Shown here: positions 9,544-17,722 of the stretch, in pieces
Layout of the letters: every line of letters starts with the position of its first letter
How positions within the stretch are numbered: position 1 is the stretch's first letter
Source: Paenibacillus hamazuiensis
Lineage (GTDB): Bacteria; Bacillota; Bacilli; Paenibacillales; NBRC-103111
Assembly (NCBI RefSeq): GCF_023276405.1
Contig: NZ_JALRMO010000001.1
Coordinates: forward strand, 2,294,001 to 2,358,000
Reading direction: 5' to 3'
Length of the DNA: 64,000 nt
Position numbers and translations under genes: made by a program
The notes under the pieces: model-generated
The model's input: only the letters and a program-made list of their open reading frames with translations
Databases searched by the model: none
What the model was told of the DNA's origin: nothing

Positions 9544-10605
9544 ATGCATATCGTCGCCAAACACTTGACCAAAAGCTTTGGCAGCTTCCAGGCCACCAAA
9601 GATGTCAGCTTTGAGATTGAAAAAGGCCGTCTGATCGGCTTGCTCGGACCGAGCGGAGGCGGGAAAACGACGATTTTGCGCATGCTCGCCGGGCTCGAGG
9701 AGCCGGACGGCGGAGAGATTTTGTTCCATGGGCAAAAGGTGAGCGGGCTGCCTCCCCAGGAGCGCGGGATCGGATTCGTTTTCCAAAACTACGCGCTGTT
9801 CCGCCATATGAACGTATTCGACAACATCGCCTTCGGCCTCACGGTGAAAAAGCGCAGCAAGCAGCAGATCAAGGAGCGCGTGAGTGAGCTGATCGAGCTG
9901 ACCGGCCTGAAAGGGCTGGAGAAGCGGCTGCCGCACCAGCTTTCCGGCGGACAGCGGCAGCGCGTCGCCTTCGCCCGCGCCTTGGCGCCGGAACCGCAGT
10001 TGCTGCTGCTCGACGAACCGTTCGCCGCGATCGACGCCAAAGTCCGAAAGGAGCTGAGGACGTGGCTCAAGGACATGATCGGCCGGCTCGGCATCACAAC
10101 CATTTTCGTGACGCACGACCAGGAGGAAGCGGTCGAGGTCGCCGATGAAATCATGATCGTAAACGAAGGCCGCCTCGAGCAAAAAGGCACGCCGATCGAC
10201 ATTTATAAAAATCCGCAAACGCCTTTTGTGGCCGGCTTCATCGGGGAATCGAACGTGCTGGACGACGTTTCGCGGTTCAAAGGGTTTGAAGAAGGCGCGC
10301 TCGGCAGTGCGAAAGCGATCATCCGTCCGGAGTTTATCGAAATCGGCACGCCGGGGGAAGTATCGTACCCTTCCGCTGCGGAGCAGGGAATCGTGACCAA
10401 CATCTATTTCCGCGGCTCGAACTGGCAGGTGGAAGTCGAGGTCGAGGGACTGAAGCTTTTCGCTTACCGTTCACTGGAACGCTCCGCTTTACAGCCCGGC
10501 GACCGCGTGCAGGTTTTGATCCACAGGCTGTATATGTTTAACGATAATGAACATATTACACTCGAAAACGGTCTGAAAATCGATCCGATGCCGGTGCACA
10601 TTTAA
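9544..10605 (+). CDS. cysA: Sulfate ABC transporter ATP-binding protein CysA
   Basis: 353 residues. Walker A is GPSGGGKTT (35-43), the signature LSGGQRQR starts at 133, Walker B is LLLLDEPFAA and the switch histidine is in THDQEEAVEV. A C-terminal TOBE-like region (about 240-353) is present, as in CysA/PotA-type ATPases. It energises sulfate import with CysTW. AAGGGGA lies in the 3' end of cysW, so translation is probably coupled. Confidence 0.93.
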   Translation: MHIVAKHLTKSFGSFQATKDVSFEIEKGRLIGLLGPSGGGKTTILRMLAGLEEPDGGEILFHGQKVSGLPPQERGIGFVFQNYALFRHMNVFDNIAFGLTVKKRSKQQIKERVSELIELTGLKGLEKRLPHQLSGGQRQRVAFARALAPEPQLLLLDEPFAAIDAKVRKELRTWLKDMIGRLGITTIFVTHDQEEAVEVADEIMIVNEGRLEQKGTPIDIYKNPQTPFVAGFIGESNVLDDVSRFKGFEEGALGSAKAIIRPEFIEIGTPGEVSYPSAAEQGIVTNIYFRGSNWQVEVEVEGLKLFAYRSLERSALQPGDRVQVLIHRLYMFNDNEHITLENGLKIDPMPVHI

Positions 10606-10628
10606 TTTTCCGAAGGGAGAGGGTTGAC

Positions 10629-11459
10629 TTGGAACATCACATCACGATAAAAAGCGGAACGTTGGACTTGGCGGCAACTCTCCATTATCCCTTGGCGGAA
10701 GACCGCCAAAGCCGCCGCTCCGGCTCCAAATATCCGCTCGTGATCATTGCGCACGGCTTCGTAGGCAACCGGATCGGCGTCGACCGGCTGTTCGTGAAGG
10801 CCGCCCGCGATTTCAGCGAACACGGCTACATGGTGCTGCGCTTCGATTACGGCGGCTGCGGCGAAAGCACGGGCGAATACGGCGCAGGCGGCCTCGATTC
10901 GCTGATCGAGCAGACGCGGCACGTGGTCGATTACGCACATTCGATCGACTGCGTCGATCCGCAGCGCATCATTTTGCTCGGACACAGCCTGGGCGGGGCC
11001 GTTGCGCTGCTGACCGCAGCCAAGGATAAGCGGATCAAAACGCTTGTCATGTGGGCCGCGGTGGCGCATCCTTTCAACGATATCGTCAAAATAACCGGGA
11101 AACAGGTCTATGAGGATGCCGTCCGCCTTGGCGAAGCGGATTACTTAGGTTACAAGTTTAAGCCGGCCTTTTTCGAGTCGCTCTCCAATCATCATCCCTT
11201 TGAGCAAATCCGCCGATTTAACGGCGATGTGTTCCTCGTTCACGGAACGGCCGACGAAGTGATTCCACCCGATTACTGCCCGCTCTACCAGAAGGTGTTC
11301 TGGCTGCGATCGCAGGGGCTTTGCGACAAGGACATCATTTTTCAGGCGGACCATACGTTCTCTTCGGGAGCGGCGGCACAGCAAGTGATTGAAAAAACGC
11401 GGAATTGGCTCATTTACCAAGAAAAGCGGCGGGAAGAATGGTACGACTGGACGATCTAG
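10629..11459 (+). CDS. Alpha/beta hydrolase (esterase-like)
   Basis: 276 residues with an alpha/beta hydrolase fold. The oxyanion motif is IIAHGFVGN, the nucleophile elbow is GHSLGG (Ser near residue 120), the catalytic acid candidate is in VHGTADEV and the histidine is in QADHTFSSG. It resembles the bacterial feruloyl-esterase-like hydrolases with no signal peptide, so it is cytoplasmic. The start is TTG at 10629 with AAGGGAGAGG upstream. It is 23 bases downstream of cysA and probably cotranscribed with it, which hints at release of a sulfur- or ester-bound compound; this is inference only. Confidence 0.8.
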   Translation: MEHHITIKSGTLDLAATLHYPLAEDRQSRRSGSKYPLVIIAHGFVGNRIGVDRLFVKAARDFSEHGYMVLRFDYGGCGESTGEYGAGGLDSLIEQTRHVVDYAHSIDCVDPQRIILLGHSLGGAVALLTAAKDKRIKTLVMWAAVAHPFNDIVKITGKQVYEDAVRLGEADYLGYKFKPAFFESLSNHHPFEQIRRFNGDVFLVHGTADEVIPPDYCPLYQKVFWLRSQGLCDKDIIFQADHTFSSGAAAQQVIEKTRNWLIYQEKRREEWYDWTI

Positions 11460-11522
11460 TCGTTCCTTCTGCGCAAAATCCGACTAAATAGATATGATAA
11501 AAGGAATATCGGAGGGATATGT

Positions 11523-11726
11523 ATGGTTAAACCTTTGGAAGTCGACGACATTTGGGTGAAACGGATTGTGAACAGCGTCAATGGGCTGGAATACGGCAGC
11601 GTGCAAATCGTCATCCATGACGGGCGCATCGTGCAAATTGAAAGAACCGAGAAAAAGCGGTTCGAGCCGGAAGCTTCCATTGCCCAGAGAACGGCAGCGG
11701 AGCAGGCCAAACGGGCCAAATCGTAA
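11523..11726 (+). CDS. yezD: YezD family small protein (DUF2292)
   Basis: 67 residues with the DUF2292 core: a start of WVKRIVNSVNGLEYGSVQI, then IVIHDGRIVQIERTEKKRF, predicted as a short helix followed by a beta hairpin. The function is unknown. Family members are often found close to sulfur-assimilation genes, which agrees with its place between a sulfate transporter and an FMN reductase. GGAGG lies upstream of the ATG. The C-terminus is Lys/Arg/Ala-rich. Confidence 0.8.
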   Translation: MVKPLEVDDIWVKRIVNSVNGLEYGSVQIVIHDGRIVQIERTEKKRFEPEASIAQRTAAEQAKRAKS

Positions 11727-11750
11727 TTCCCGGTCTACCGGATCGCCGGA

Positions 11751-11803
11751 GACTTCCGCCACTCGCAGACAGTCTGCAAGTGTGCGGAAGTCTTTTTTTC
11801 ACC
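11751..11803 (+). terminator. Long intrinsic terminator after yezD
   Basis: GACTTCCGC pairs with GCGGAAGTC, and inside it CACT/AGTG and GCAGAC/GTCTGC extend the stem to the apex, followed by TTTTTTT. It should separate the sulfate operon from the FMN reductase gene. Confidence 0.9.
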
Positions 11804-11840
11804 CCCAATATATCCAGATACTTGAGAGGAGTGCATTTCC

Positions 11841-12401
11841 ATGTCCAAAATCGTCATTATTTCCGGAAGTCCGTCCGAAACAAGCCGCTTAAACGGAATC
11901 ACGGACTACGTAAGCGAGCAGCTGTACCAAGCGGGGGTTGACGTCGAATGGATTCGCGTCCATAAACTGCCGCCGGAGGATTTGATCCATACGCGGTTCG
12001 ACAGTCCTGCGATCCAGGCCGCGAACCGCGCGATTGAGGAAGCGGACGGCGTCGTCGTAGCTACGCCGATCTACAAGGCGTCGTATACCGGCGTCATCAA
12101 GACATTCCTCGACCTGATCCCGCAAAAAGGGCTGGAAGGCAAAACCGTCCTGCCGCTTGCGATCGGAGGTACGATTGCACATCTGCTGGCTATCGATTTC
12201 GCGCTGAAGCCGGTGCTGTCCGCCCTCGGGGCGCGGAATATTTTTACCGGCGCTTATGTGGTCGACTCTCAGGTGCAGCGTGACGAAAGCAATCGGTTTA
12301 CGCTCGCGGATGAAATACGCGAACGGCTGAACCATACGGTGCGCGAGTTTGTTCGCGACGTTCAGCTTTTGCGCGGGAAGCGGGATACGGTTTCTCCGTA
12401 A
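11841..12401 (+). CDS. ssuE: NADPH-dependent FMN reductase (SsuE-like)
   Basis: 186-residue flavodoxin-like reductase. The N-terminal IVIISGSPSETSRLNGI forms the FMN phosphate loop, and ATPIYKASYTGVIKTFLDLI is the conserved SsuE-type segment. SsuE reduces FMN with NAD(P)H for a two-component sulfonate monooxygenase. No SsuD-like partner is seen within this window, although the sulfate genes are adjacent. The ATG at 11841 has GAGAGGAG upstream. Other reductases of this fold, such as chromate or azo reductases, cannot be excluded. Confidence 0.8.
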   Translation: MSKIVIISGSPSETSRLNGITDYVSEQLYQAGVDVEWIRVHKLPPEDLIHTRFDSPAIQAANRAIEEADGVVVATPIYKASYTGVIKTFLDLIPQKGLEGKTVLPLAIGGTIAHLLAIDFALKPVLSALGARNIFTGAYVVDSQVQRDESNRFTLADEIRERLNHTVREFVRDVQLLRGKRDTVSP

Positions 12402-12442
12402 TTTTTTTCACTTTCGCAGCTTTCAAAAAGGAGTGAGTCCAA

Positions 12443-12757
12443 ATGGCTTATGCCGCAGAGCTTCAAACCGATAAGCAAATCGATGACGAGGTGCTCCATT
12501 TGCCGGATATCCGGTTTATCGAATACTGCTTCACGACGTTCGGACTCAATCGGGGTATTTACAATACGATTGACAGCTGGATGTTCGATGCCGGCTTGCG
12601 CGAAATCGTCGAGCGGCGTCAAGCGATCGTGCGCTTTTTGGCGGCGGCCCGGCAAGATCGGGAAGCGGAGCCGCGAAGATCGCTGCTCAAATTCGGCAAA
12701 GGCGGATTGACCAAACAGCTTCAGCAGTTCGTTTACCGAAACAGCCAGGGCGGGTGA
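12443..12757 (+). CDS. Conserved-looking hypothetical protein, 104 residues
   Basis: I do not recognise this gene. It has AAAGGAGTGAG upstream of the ATG and follows the FMN reductase gene by 41 bases, so it is probably cotranscribed. It is soluble and mostly helical, with a central segment LPDIRFIEYCFTTFGLNRGI and a basic, glycine-containing C-terminus (LLKFGKGGLTKQLQQFVY). There is no signal peptide or membrane helix. Position suggests a sulfur- or flavin-related role, but nothing in the sequence proves it. The repeat array begins 66 bases after its stop. Confidence 0.65.
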   Translation: MAYAAELQTDKQIDDEVLHLPDIRFIEYCFTTFGLNRGIYNTIDSWMFDAGLREIVERRQAIVRFLAAARQDREAEPRRSLLKFGKGGLTKQLQQFVYRNSQGG

Positions 12758-12822
12758 GTCGCTTTTCACAATTATGTACGCCCAAAGCACACACTTACAC
12801 CCAACACATCGCCTCAAAAGGA

Positions 12823-13400
12823 GAGCGTGTCAGTCATAGGATTTTTAACCGAAGGGCAAAAATCCATGACTGACAAACGCGGGCCCGAGGCACGTACCCA
12901 CTCCCACGGCATCGCGCCAAAAGTGGAGCATGTCAGACATAGGATTTTTAGCCGAAGGGCAAGAAACCATGACTGACAAACGCGGGCCCGAGGCACGTAC
13001 CCACTCCCACGGCATCGCGCCAAGAGTAGAGCGTGTCAGACATAGGATTTTTAGCCGAAGGGCAAAAAACCATGACTGACAAACGCGGGCCCGAGGCACC
13101 TACCCACTCCCACGGCATCGCGCCAAAAGTAGAGCGTGTCGGGCATAGGATTTTTAGCCGAAGGGCAAAAATCCATGCCTGACAAACGCGGGCCCGAGGC
13201 ACCTACCCACTCCCACGGCATCGCGCCAAAAGTAGAGCGTGTCGGGCATAGGATTTTTAGCCGAAGGGCAAAAATCCATGCCTGACAAACGCGGGCCCGA
13301 GGCACCTACCCACTCCCACGGCATCGCGCCAAAAGTAGAGCGTGTCGGGCATAGCAGTTTTTGCCTGAAAGCAAAAACTGCATGCCCGACAGACGCGAGC
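12823..13400. repeat. Six-copy 103-bp tandem repeat with co-varying hairpins
   Basis: Units start at 12823, 12926, 13029, 13132, 13235 and 13338, exactly 103 bases apart; the last degrades after its hairpin. Each unit holds an inverted repeat (12829-12874, 12932-12977, 13035-13080, 13138-13183, 13241-13286, 13344-13390). In copy 1 the arms are GTCAGTCAT/ATGACTGAC plus GGATTTTT/AAAAATCC with one unpaired A between the blocks. In copy 6 they are GTCGGGCAT/ATGCCCGAC plus GCAGTTTTTGC/GCAAAAACTGC with the same unpaired A. The inter-hairpin part (CGCGGGCCCGAGGCAC, then CCACTCCCACGGCATCGCG) is nearly invariant. 103 is not a multiple of three, so the open frames on the minus strand shift frame in each copy and are not genes. 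Confidence 0.95.
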
Positions 13401-13424
13401 TAGCAGCGAGTATGAACTCTCTGC

Positions 13425-13505
13425 TGGCGGGTCCAGGGCGCCCGAGCGCCTGGGGTCCCCCTTTGAAGGGGGATTTAGGGGGTGGGCCCTAGATTTAGGG
13501 GGTGG
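13425..13505. repeat. Composite G-rich repeat element
   Basis: Directly after the tandem array lie a CCAGGGCGC/GCGCCTGG hairpin, a perfect CCCCCTT-TG-AAGGGGG hairpin (13457-13472), and two copies of GATTTAGGGGGTGG (13472-13485 and 13492-13505). The second copy contains the stop codon and last three codons of the EamA gene on the minus strand. It looks like a dispersed intergenic element, but I see no other copy in this window. Confidence 0.7.
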
Positions 13506-14385
13506 ACCTCCTACGACTGCCCGAATCGATAAAAATCCATACTCCTGCCAACATGACGAGCCCGGCAAACAGCTGAAAGACGCCCACCGGTTCGCCCAAA
13601 AGCCAGAAGGCGAGAAGGGTGGAGCCGACCGGCTCACCGAGCACGGACATCGAGACGGAGGCTGCGTTCATATATTTAAGCAGCCAGTTGAACAGCAGGT
13701 GCCCGAATACCGTCGGGACGACGGCAAGCAGAGCAAACAAACCCCATTCACGCGCCTCATAATGGACAAAGGAATACCCAGCCGCTGCGTTATACAAAGC
13801 GAAGACGGCCGCGGCAACCGCAAAAACGAGCAGACTGTATACATAAGACGAAACGTGCCGCCGCAGCCGCTGTCCGAGCAGCATGTGTACGGCAACGGCG
13901 GCTGTGCCTAGCAGCGAAAGCAAATCCCCTTGAAGAGCCCGCAGCGACAAACCGAAATCTCCCCACGAAATCATCATCGCGCCGCTTACCGCAACCGCCA
14001 TACCGACTACAGTTTGGCGGGAAGCTTTTTCCCCGAAGAAAATATATGCTCCTGCCATAACCAGCACCGGCTCCAGCGTCATCAAAACGGTTGAGCTGGC
14101 TACGGACGTATAACGCAATGACCCCATCCAGAACAGGAAATGCAACCCGAGCGCAGAGCCGGATAACAGCAGGAGCCCCCACTGTTTTGGCGTGAGACCG
14201 CGTATCTCCGAAATATAAGGTCGTATGAACGGGCTCATCAGGATGACGGTAAAAAGCAGCCGGTACATGCCAAGCACAGAAACCGGCGCTTCCGACCACC
14301 TGATGAAAATCGAGGAGAACGAGATGGCAACGATGCCTGTGAAATAGATCAATCCAAATTGAACGGTTCCTGGACGACGCGTCAA
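13495..14385 (-). CDS. EamA/DMT-family transporter
   Basis: 296-residue integral membrane protein with about ten hydrophobic helices in two EamA repeats (first ending around LEPVLVMAGAYIFFGE, second around LGEPVGSTLLAFWLLGEP). The family exports metabolites or amino acids; the substrate is unknown. The start is TTG at 14385 with AAGGAGG eight bases upstream; an ATG at 14418 lies before that ribosome site. The C-terminal residues and stop codon lie inside the G-rich repeat element, so the tail may have been reshaped by that insertion. Confidence 0.88.
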   Translation of the reverse strand: MTRRPGTVQFGLIYFTGIVAISFSSIFIRWSEAPVSVLGMYRLLFTVILMSPFIRPYISEIRGLTPKQWGLLLLSGSALGLHFLFWMGSLRYTSVASSTVLMTLEPVLVMAGAYIFFGEKASRQTVVGMAVAVSGAMMISWGDFGLSLRALQGDLLSLLGTAAVAVHMLLGQRLRRHVSSYVYSLLVFAVAAAVFALYNAAAGYSFVHYEAREWGLFALLAVVPTVFGHLLFNWLLKYMNAASVSMSVLGEPVGSTLLAFWLLGEPVGVFQLFAGLVMLAGVWIFIDSGSRRRSTP

Positions 14386-14511
14386 TCCGGAAACCTCCTT
14401 TCCCGGGCCAAGCCCCATCCAAGATTATACAAACAATCAGGCAGCTTGGCTATTGCCTCAAATTACCATGTCCTTTTTCACAAAAAGGTCATAATCCGCA
14501 AACCGCATCCG

Positions 14512-14540
14512 TTGTTGAGCCGGGCATTATGGGATATAAT
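14512..14540 (+). promoter_or_regulatory. Promoter of the amino acid ABC operon
   Basis: TTGTTG at 14512-14517 and TATAAT at 14535-14540, spacer 17. AAAAGGAG follows near 14558, ahead of the ATG at 14574. Confidence 0.65.
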
Positions 14541-14573
14541 GTGGAGCGCATCTTAGAAAAGGAGAATTGACCT

Positions 14574-15440
14574 ATGATTAAAAAGAACGCCACATTGTTG
14601 ATGATTTTTATTTGTTTCGCACTCGTATTGTCCGCTTGCGGGCAAAAGCCTGCCGCCCAGTCTCTATCCGAACCGCAGAATGCATCTGCGGGCAAATCCA
14701 CCGCTGCCTCCGAGCCGAAGAAAGAAACGAAGCTGGATGAAATCAAGAAAAAGGGAAAAATCGTCGTGGGTACAAGCGCCGACTATCCGCCTTACGAGTT
14801 TCACAAAGAAATCGACAAAAAGGATGGGATCGTCGGATTCGATATTGAAATTGCGAAGGCGCTCGCTAAAGACCTTGGCGTCCAGCTGGAAATAAAAGAC
14901 ATGAAATTCGACGGCTTGCTCGCCGCATTGGATGCGGGCAATGTCGATTTCGTCATGTCCGGAATGACTCCGACCGAAGAACGCCAAAAAAACGTCGATT
15001 TTACCAAAATTTACTACACAGCCGTACAAAGCGTCGTCGTCCGTTCCGAAGACAAGGACAAGATCAAGTCGATCGACGATTTGAAGGGAAAGAAGGTCGG
15101 GGCGCAAAAAGGAGCGACTCAGGAGAAAATCGTCAAGGAACAAATGCCGGCTTCCGAGCTTAAGGCGCTTGGCAAAATTTCCGATTTGATGCTGGAGCTG
15201 AAAAACAAAAAGATCGATGCGCTCGTCGTCGAGGTTCCGGTGGCAACCGCCTATCTGAGCAAAAACCAGGATCTTGCCCTGACGGATATGAAGCTGCAAA
15301 ACGAAGATAGCGGCTCGGCGATCGCCGTGAAGAAGGGGAGTCCGGAGCTCGTCGACGCGCTCAATAAATCGCTGGACAAACTGCTTGCGGACAAAACGAT
15401 TGACAAGCTCGTAGCAGAAGCCAACGATCTCGTCGAATAG
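14574..15440 (+). CDS. Polar amino acid ABC transporter substrate-binding lipoprotein
   Basis: 288 residues. The lipobox LSAC lies at about residues 19-22, followed by a Ser/Ala/Lys linker. The SBP family 3 core begins with GKIVVGTSADYPPYEF and continues with GFDIEIAKALAKDLGV, FDGLLAALDAGNVD and SGMTPTEERQKNVDF, the canonical amino-acid-binding motifs. The specific amino acid cannot be read from sequence; arginine, glutamine or cystine are possible. It is the first gene of a three-gene operon; the permease starts 16 bases later. Confidence 0.92.
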   Translation: MIKKNATLLMIFICFALVLSACGQKPAAQSLSEPQNASAGKSTAASEPKKETKLDEIKKKGKIVVGTSADYPPYEFHKEIDKKDGIVGFDIEIAKALAKDLGVQLEIKDMKFDGLLAALDAGNVDFVMSGMTPTEERQKNVDFTKIYYTAVQSVVVRSEDKDKIKSIDDLKGKKVGAQKGATQEKIVKEQMPASELKALGKISDLMLELKNKKIDALVVEVPVATAYLSKNQDLALTDMKLQNEDSGSAIAVKKGSPELVDALNKSLDKLLADKTIDKLVAEANDLVE

Positions 15441-15455
15441 TGACAGGGTGATCTT

Positions 15456-16133
15456 ATGGATTTCTCATTCATCCCGCAATATTACGGATTTTTTCTCGAA
15501 GGCGCCAAAAACACAATCATCCTGTCGGTGTTCACCGTGCTGCTCGGCGTCGTGCTGGGCATGCTGCTGGCGCTCATGAGGCTGTCGAAAGTAACGCCGC
15601 TGAAGCTCATCTCTGTCTCATACATCGAATTTATTCGCGGCACGCCGCTCCTTGTTCAGCTGTACATCATTTATTACGGGCTGCCGAAGATCGGCATTCA
15701 TTTTCCCGACGTTCCCGCGTTCGGCTCCGCTTTTCCGGACTTTATGGCGGGCATTGTCACGCTGTCCATTAACAGCGCCGCTTACGTCGCGGAAACGTTC
15801 CGGGCCGGCATTCAGGCGATCGACAAGGGGCAAATGGAAGCGGCGCGTTCGCTCGGGATGACGCAAAGCATGGCGATGCGGTTTGTCGTATTGCCCCAGG
15901 CGTTTCGCAACGTGCTTCCGGCTCTCGGAAATGAATTTATCGTCGTCATTAAGGAATCGTCGATCGTTTCGATCATCGGCCTGAGCGAGCTGATGTACAA
16001 CACCGATACTGTGAAGGGCAACACGTTCCAGCCGTTTGAGCCGCTCATCGTAGCGGCGGTCATCTACTTCGTCATGACGTTTGCACTGTCGAAGCTGCTC
16101 GGGGTCGCCGAAAGGAGGATGAGCCCTTTATGA
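15456..16133 (+). CDS. Amino acid ABC transporter permease
   Basis: 225-residue HisM/GlnP-type permease. The family signature [20 protein letters not shown] is present, and the EAA loop is [23 protein letters not shown]. About five membrane helices are visible. It forms a homodimeric channel for the binding protein just upstream. Its stop TGA overlaps the ATG of the ATPase gene (ATGA), indicating coupled translation. Confidence 0.93.
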   Translation: MDFSFIPQYYGFFLEGAKNTIILSVFTVLLGVVLGMLLALMRLSKVTPLKLISVSYIEFIRGTPLLVQLYIIYYGLPKIGIHFPDVPAFGSAFPDFMAGIVTLSINSAAYVAETFRAGIQAIDKGQMEAARSLGMTQSMAMRFVVLPQAFRNVLPALGNEFIVVIKESSIVSIIGLSELMYNTDTVKGNTFQPFEPLIVAAVIYFVMTFALSKLLGVAERRMSPL

Positions 16134-16852
16134 TCCAAGTGTACGGATTGGAAAAATCGTTCGGTAAAACGAAGGTGCTGAAGGGAATCGAAACGGAAAT
16201 CGGCAAAGGGGAAGTCGTTGTCGTGATCGGTCCGAGCGGTTCCGGAAAAAGCACGTTTCTGCGCTGCCTTAATCTGCTGGAGCAGCCGACGGCGGGGGAG
16301 ATCGTGTTCGACGGTGTGAACATTACCGATAAAAAGACCGACATCAACAAGCTGAGGCAAAAGATGGGCATGGTATTTCAGCAGTTTAATTTGTTTCCTC
16401 ACTTGACCGTTCAGGAAAATATTACGCTGGCTCCCCGCAAGCTGAAGAAACTCACAGAGGGCGACGCGAACAAGAAAGCAGCGGAGCTGCTTGGACGTAT
16501 CGGCCTATCCGATAAGTCCGCCGTTTACCCGGGACAGCTGTCCGGCGGTCAGAAGCAGCGGATCGCTATCGCCCGGGCGCTGGCGATGTCACCGGATGTG
16601 ATGCTGTTCGACGAACCGACGTCGGCACTTGATCCGGAAATGGTCGGCGAAGTGCTCGAAGTGATGAAGGAGCTGGCCGCGGAAGGAATGACGATGGTCG
16701 TCGTAACCCACGAGATGGGGTTTGCCCGCGAGGTTGCTTCGCGTGTTCTATTTATGGACGGGGGCTGCATCGTCGAGGAGGGGGGGCCGGAGGATCTTTT
16801 CGGCAACCCTCGGCATCCGCGTACAAAGGAGTTTTTAAGCAAGGTGTTGTAG
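16130..16852 (+). CDS. Amino acid ABC transporter ATP-binding protein
   Basis: 240 residues, the usual GlnQ/HisP length. Walker A is GPSGSGKST, the Q-loop region is [15 protein letters not shown], the signature is [15 protein letters not shown], Walker B is [20 protein letters not shown] and the H-loop is VVTHEMGFA. It powers the upstream permease. The four-base ATGA overlap ties it to the permease. A terminator follows. Confidence 0.94.
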   Translation: MIQVYGLEKSFGKTKVLKGIETEIGKGEVVVVIGPSGSGKSTFLRCLNLLEQPTAGEIVFDGVNITDKKTDINKLRQKMGMVFQQFNLFPHLTVQENITLAPRKLKKLTEGDANKKAAELLGRIGLSDKSAVYPGQLSGGQKQRIAIARALAMSPDVMLFDEPTSALDPEMVGEVLEVMKELAAEGMTMVVVTHEMGFAREVASRVLFMDGGCIVEEGGPEDLFGNPRHPRTKEFLSKVL

Positions 16853-16899
16853 GCCGGCCCCTTAAAGTGAAGCGATTCAATGAAGCATATTCCGGTATT

Positions 16900-16936
16900 A
16901 AAAGCTTCCGAAACAAACTTCGGAAGCTTTTTAAAA
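16900..16936 (+). terminator. Terminator of the amino acid ABC operon
   Basis: AAAGCTTCCGAA pairs perfectly with TTCGGAAGCTTT around a six-base loop, followed by T-rich sequence. Confidence 0.85.
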
Positions 16937-17019
16937 TTTTCGCTGAACTTGGGCGCACTTGATTGAAAGACTTTGTTAGAGGCATTTCCCAATGGCGGCA
17001 TATCGATCTGTCATCATTG

Positions 17020-17048
17020 TTGACTACATGGTCAATAATTGATATTAT
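17020..17048 (+). promoter_or_regulatory. TetR gene promoter with overlapping palindromic operator
   Basis: The palindrome TTGAC-TACATG-GTCAA (17020-17035) overlaps the -35 TTGACT. A 17-base spacer leads to TATTAT at 17043-17048. The start codon at 17055 lies only six bases after the -10, so the transcript would begin at or next to the ATG. The same palindrome recurs at 17653-17668 ahead of the flavin oxidoreductase gene. Confidence 0.75.
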
Positions 17049-17054
17049 AAACCC

Positions 17055-17636
17055 ATGAGCAGACCAAGAGAATTTGATGTCGATCGCGCATTGCATCAGT
17101 CCATGGAAGTGTTTTGGACGAAAGGCTTTAAGTCGACCTCCTTCGAGGATTTGACCCGCGCGACGAAGGTTAAGAAGCAAAGCTTGTACTGCGTATTTGC
17201 AGACAAGCGGGCTTTGTTTTTGAAGGCGTTGGCGCTTTACCGCGAACAGAGCATAGCGATGCTGGAAGAACTGGCCTCCGGGGATGCGCATCCTTTGCAG
17301 AAGCTTGAGGCCATACGCGACATTACGTTATCTCATGGCAACGCAACCGTGTGCAGGGGATGCCTTATGGTCAATTCCATGCTGGAATTCGGCAGCTGCG
17401 ACGAGGAGGTAAGCCGCGAAGTTGAGATGATGTTCGCCGAGGTCGAAGGAATACTTGAGAAAATAATACGCAGCGGCCAGGAACGGCAGCAAATTACGGC
17501 ACGCCATACCAGCCAAGAGCTTGCGGCTTATCTGAACAACTCTCTACTCGGCGCGAAAATTATGGGGAAGTCGGGTGCTTCGCGTGAACGGATCGAAATG
17601 ATCCTGCGTACATCTTTTGCGATGCTGGCACCTTGA
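17055..17636 (+). CDS. TetR-family regulator, NemR-like redox/electrophile sensor candidate
   Basis: 193 residues. The N-terminal helix-turn-helix spans about residues 8-52 (FDVDRALHQSMEVFWTKGF, then TSFEDLTRATKVKKQSLYCVF). The ligand domain contains Cys100 and Cys103 in ATVCRGCLMVNS, plus Cys46 and Cys115. E. coli NemR has a redox-active cysteine in a comparable GCLxV motif and controls the Old Yellow Enzyme NemA; here an Old Yellow Enzyme gene follows 86 bases downstream and carries the same operator. Autorepression and repression of that gene are therefore likely. No Shine-Dalgarno sequence precedes the ATG, and the promoter position predicts a leaderless message. Confidence 0.85.
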   Translation: MSRPREFDVDRALHQSMEVFWTKGFKSTSFEDLTRATKVKKQSLYCVFADKRALFLKALALYREQSIAMLEELASGDAHPLQKLEAIRDITLSHGNATVCRGCLMVNSMLEFGSCDEEVSREVEMMFAEVEGILEKIIRSGQERQQITARHTSQELAAYLNNSLLGAKIMGKSGASRERIEMILRTSFAMLAP

Positions 17637-17652
17637 TTTTTTTGCATTTTTC

Positions 17653-17668
17653 TTGACTATGCAGTCAA
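17653..17668 (+). promoter_or_regulatory. Second TetR operator, upstream of the OYE gene
   Basis: TTGAC-TATGCA-GTCAA has the same 5-6-5 architecture and flanking TA bases as the site at 17020-17035. A clear -10 for the downstream gene was not found, so the gene may have its own promoter here or be read through from the TetR gene. Confidence 0.75.
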
Positions 17669-17722
17669 TAAAAATGGATCGATGTACAGCAAACTATATC
17701 ATTCCGTTGGAGGTAAATTATT

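Noticed and set aside
12823-13400. CRISPR array
   Set aside because: Whole 103-base units are repeated, with no alternation of short repeats and unique spacers, and no cas genes are near.
12814-13637. Overlapping minus-strand open frames repeating the same peptide (PRARVCQ-type)
   Set aside because: They arise because the 103-base unit shifts frame by one each time; there is no consistent ribosome site and no single continuous repeat protein.
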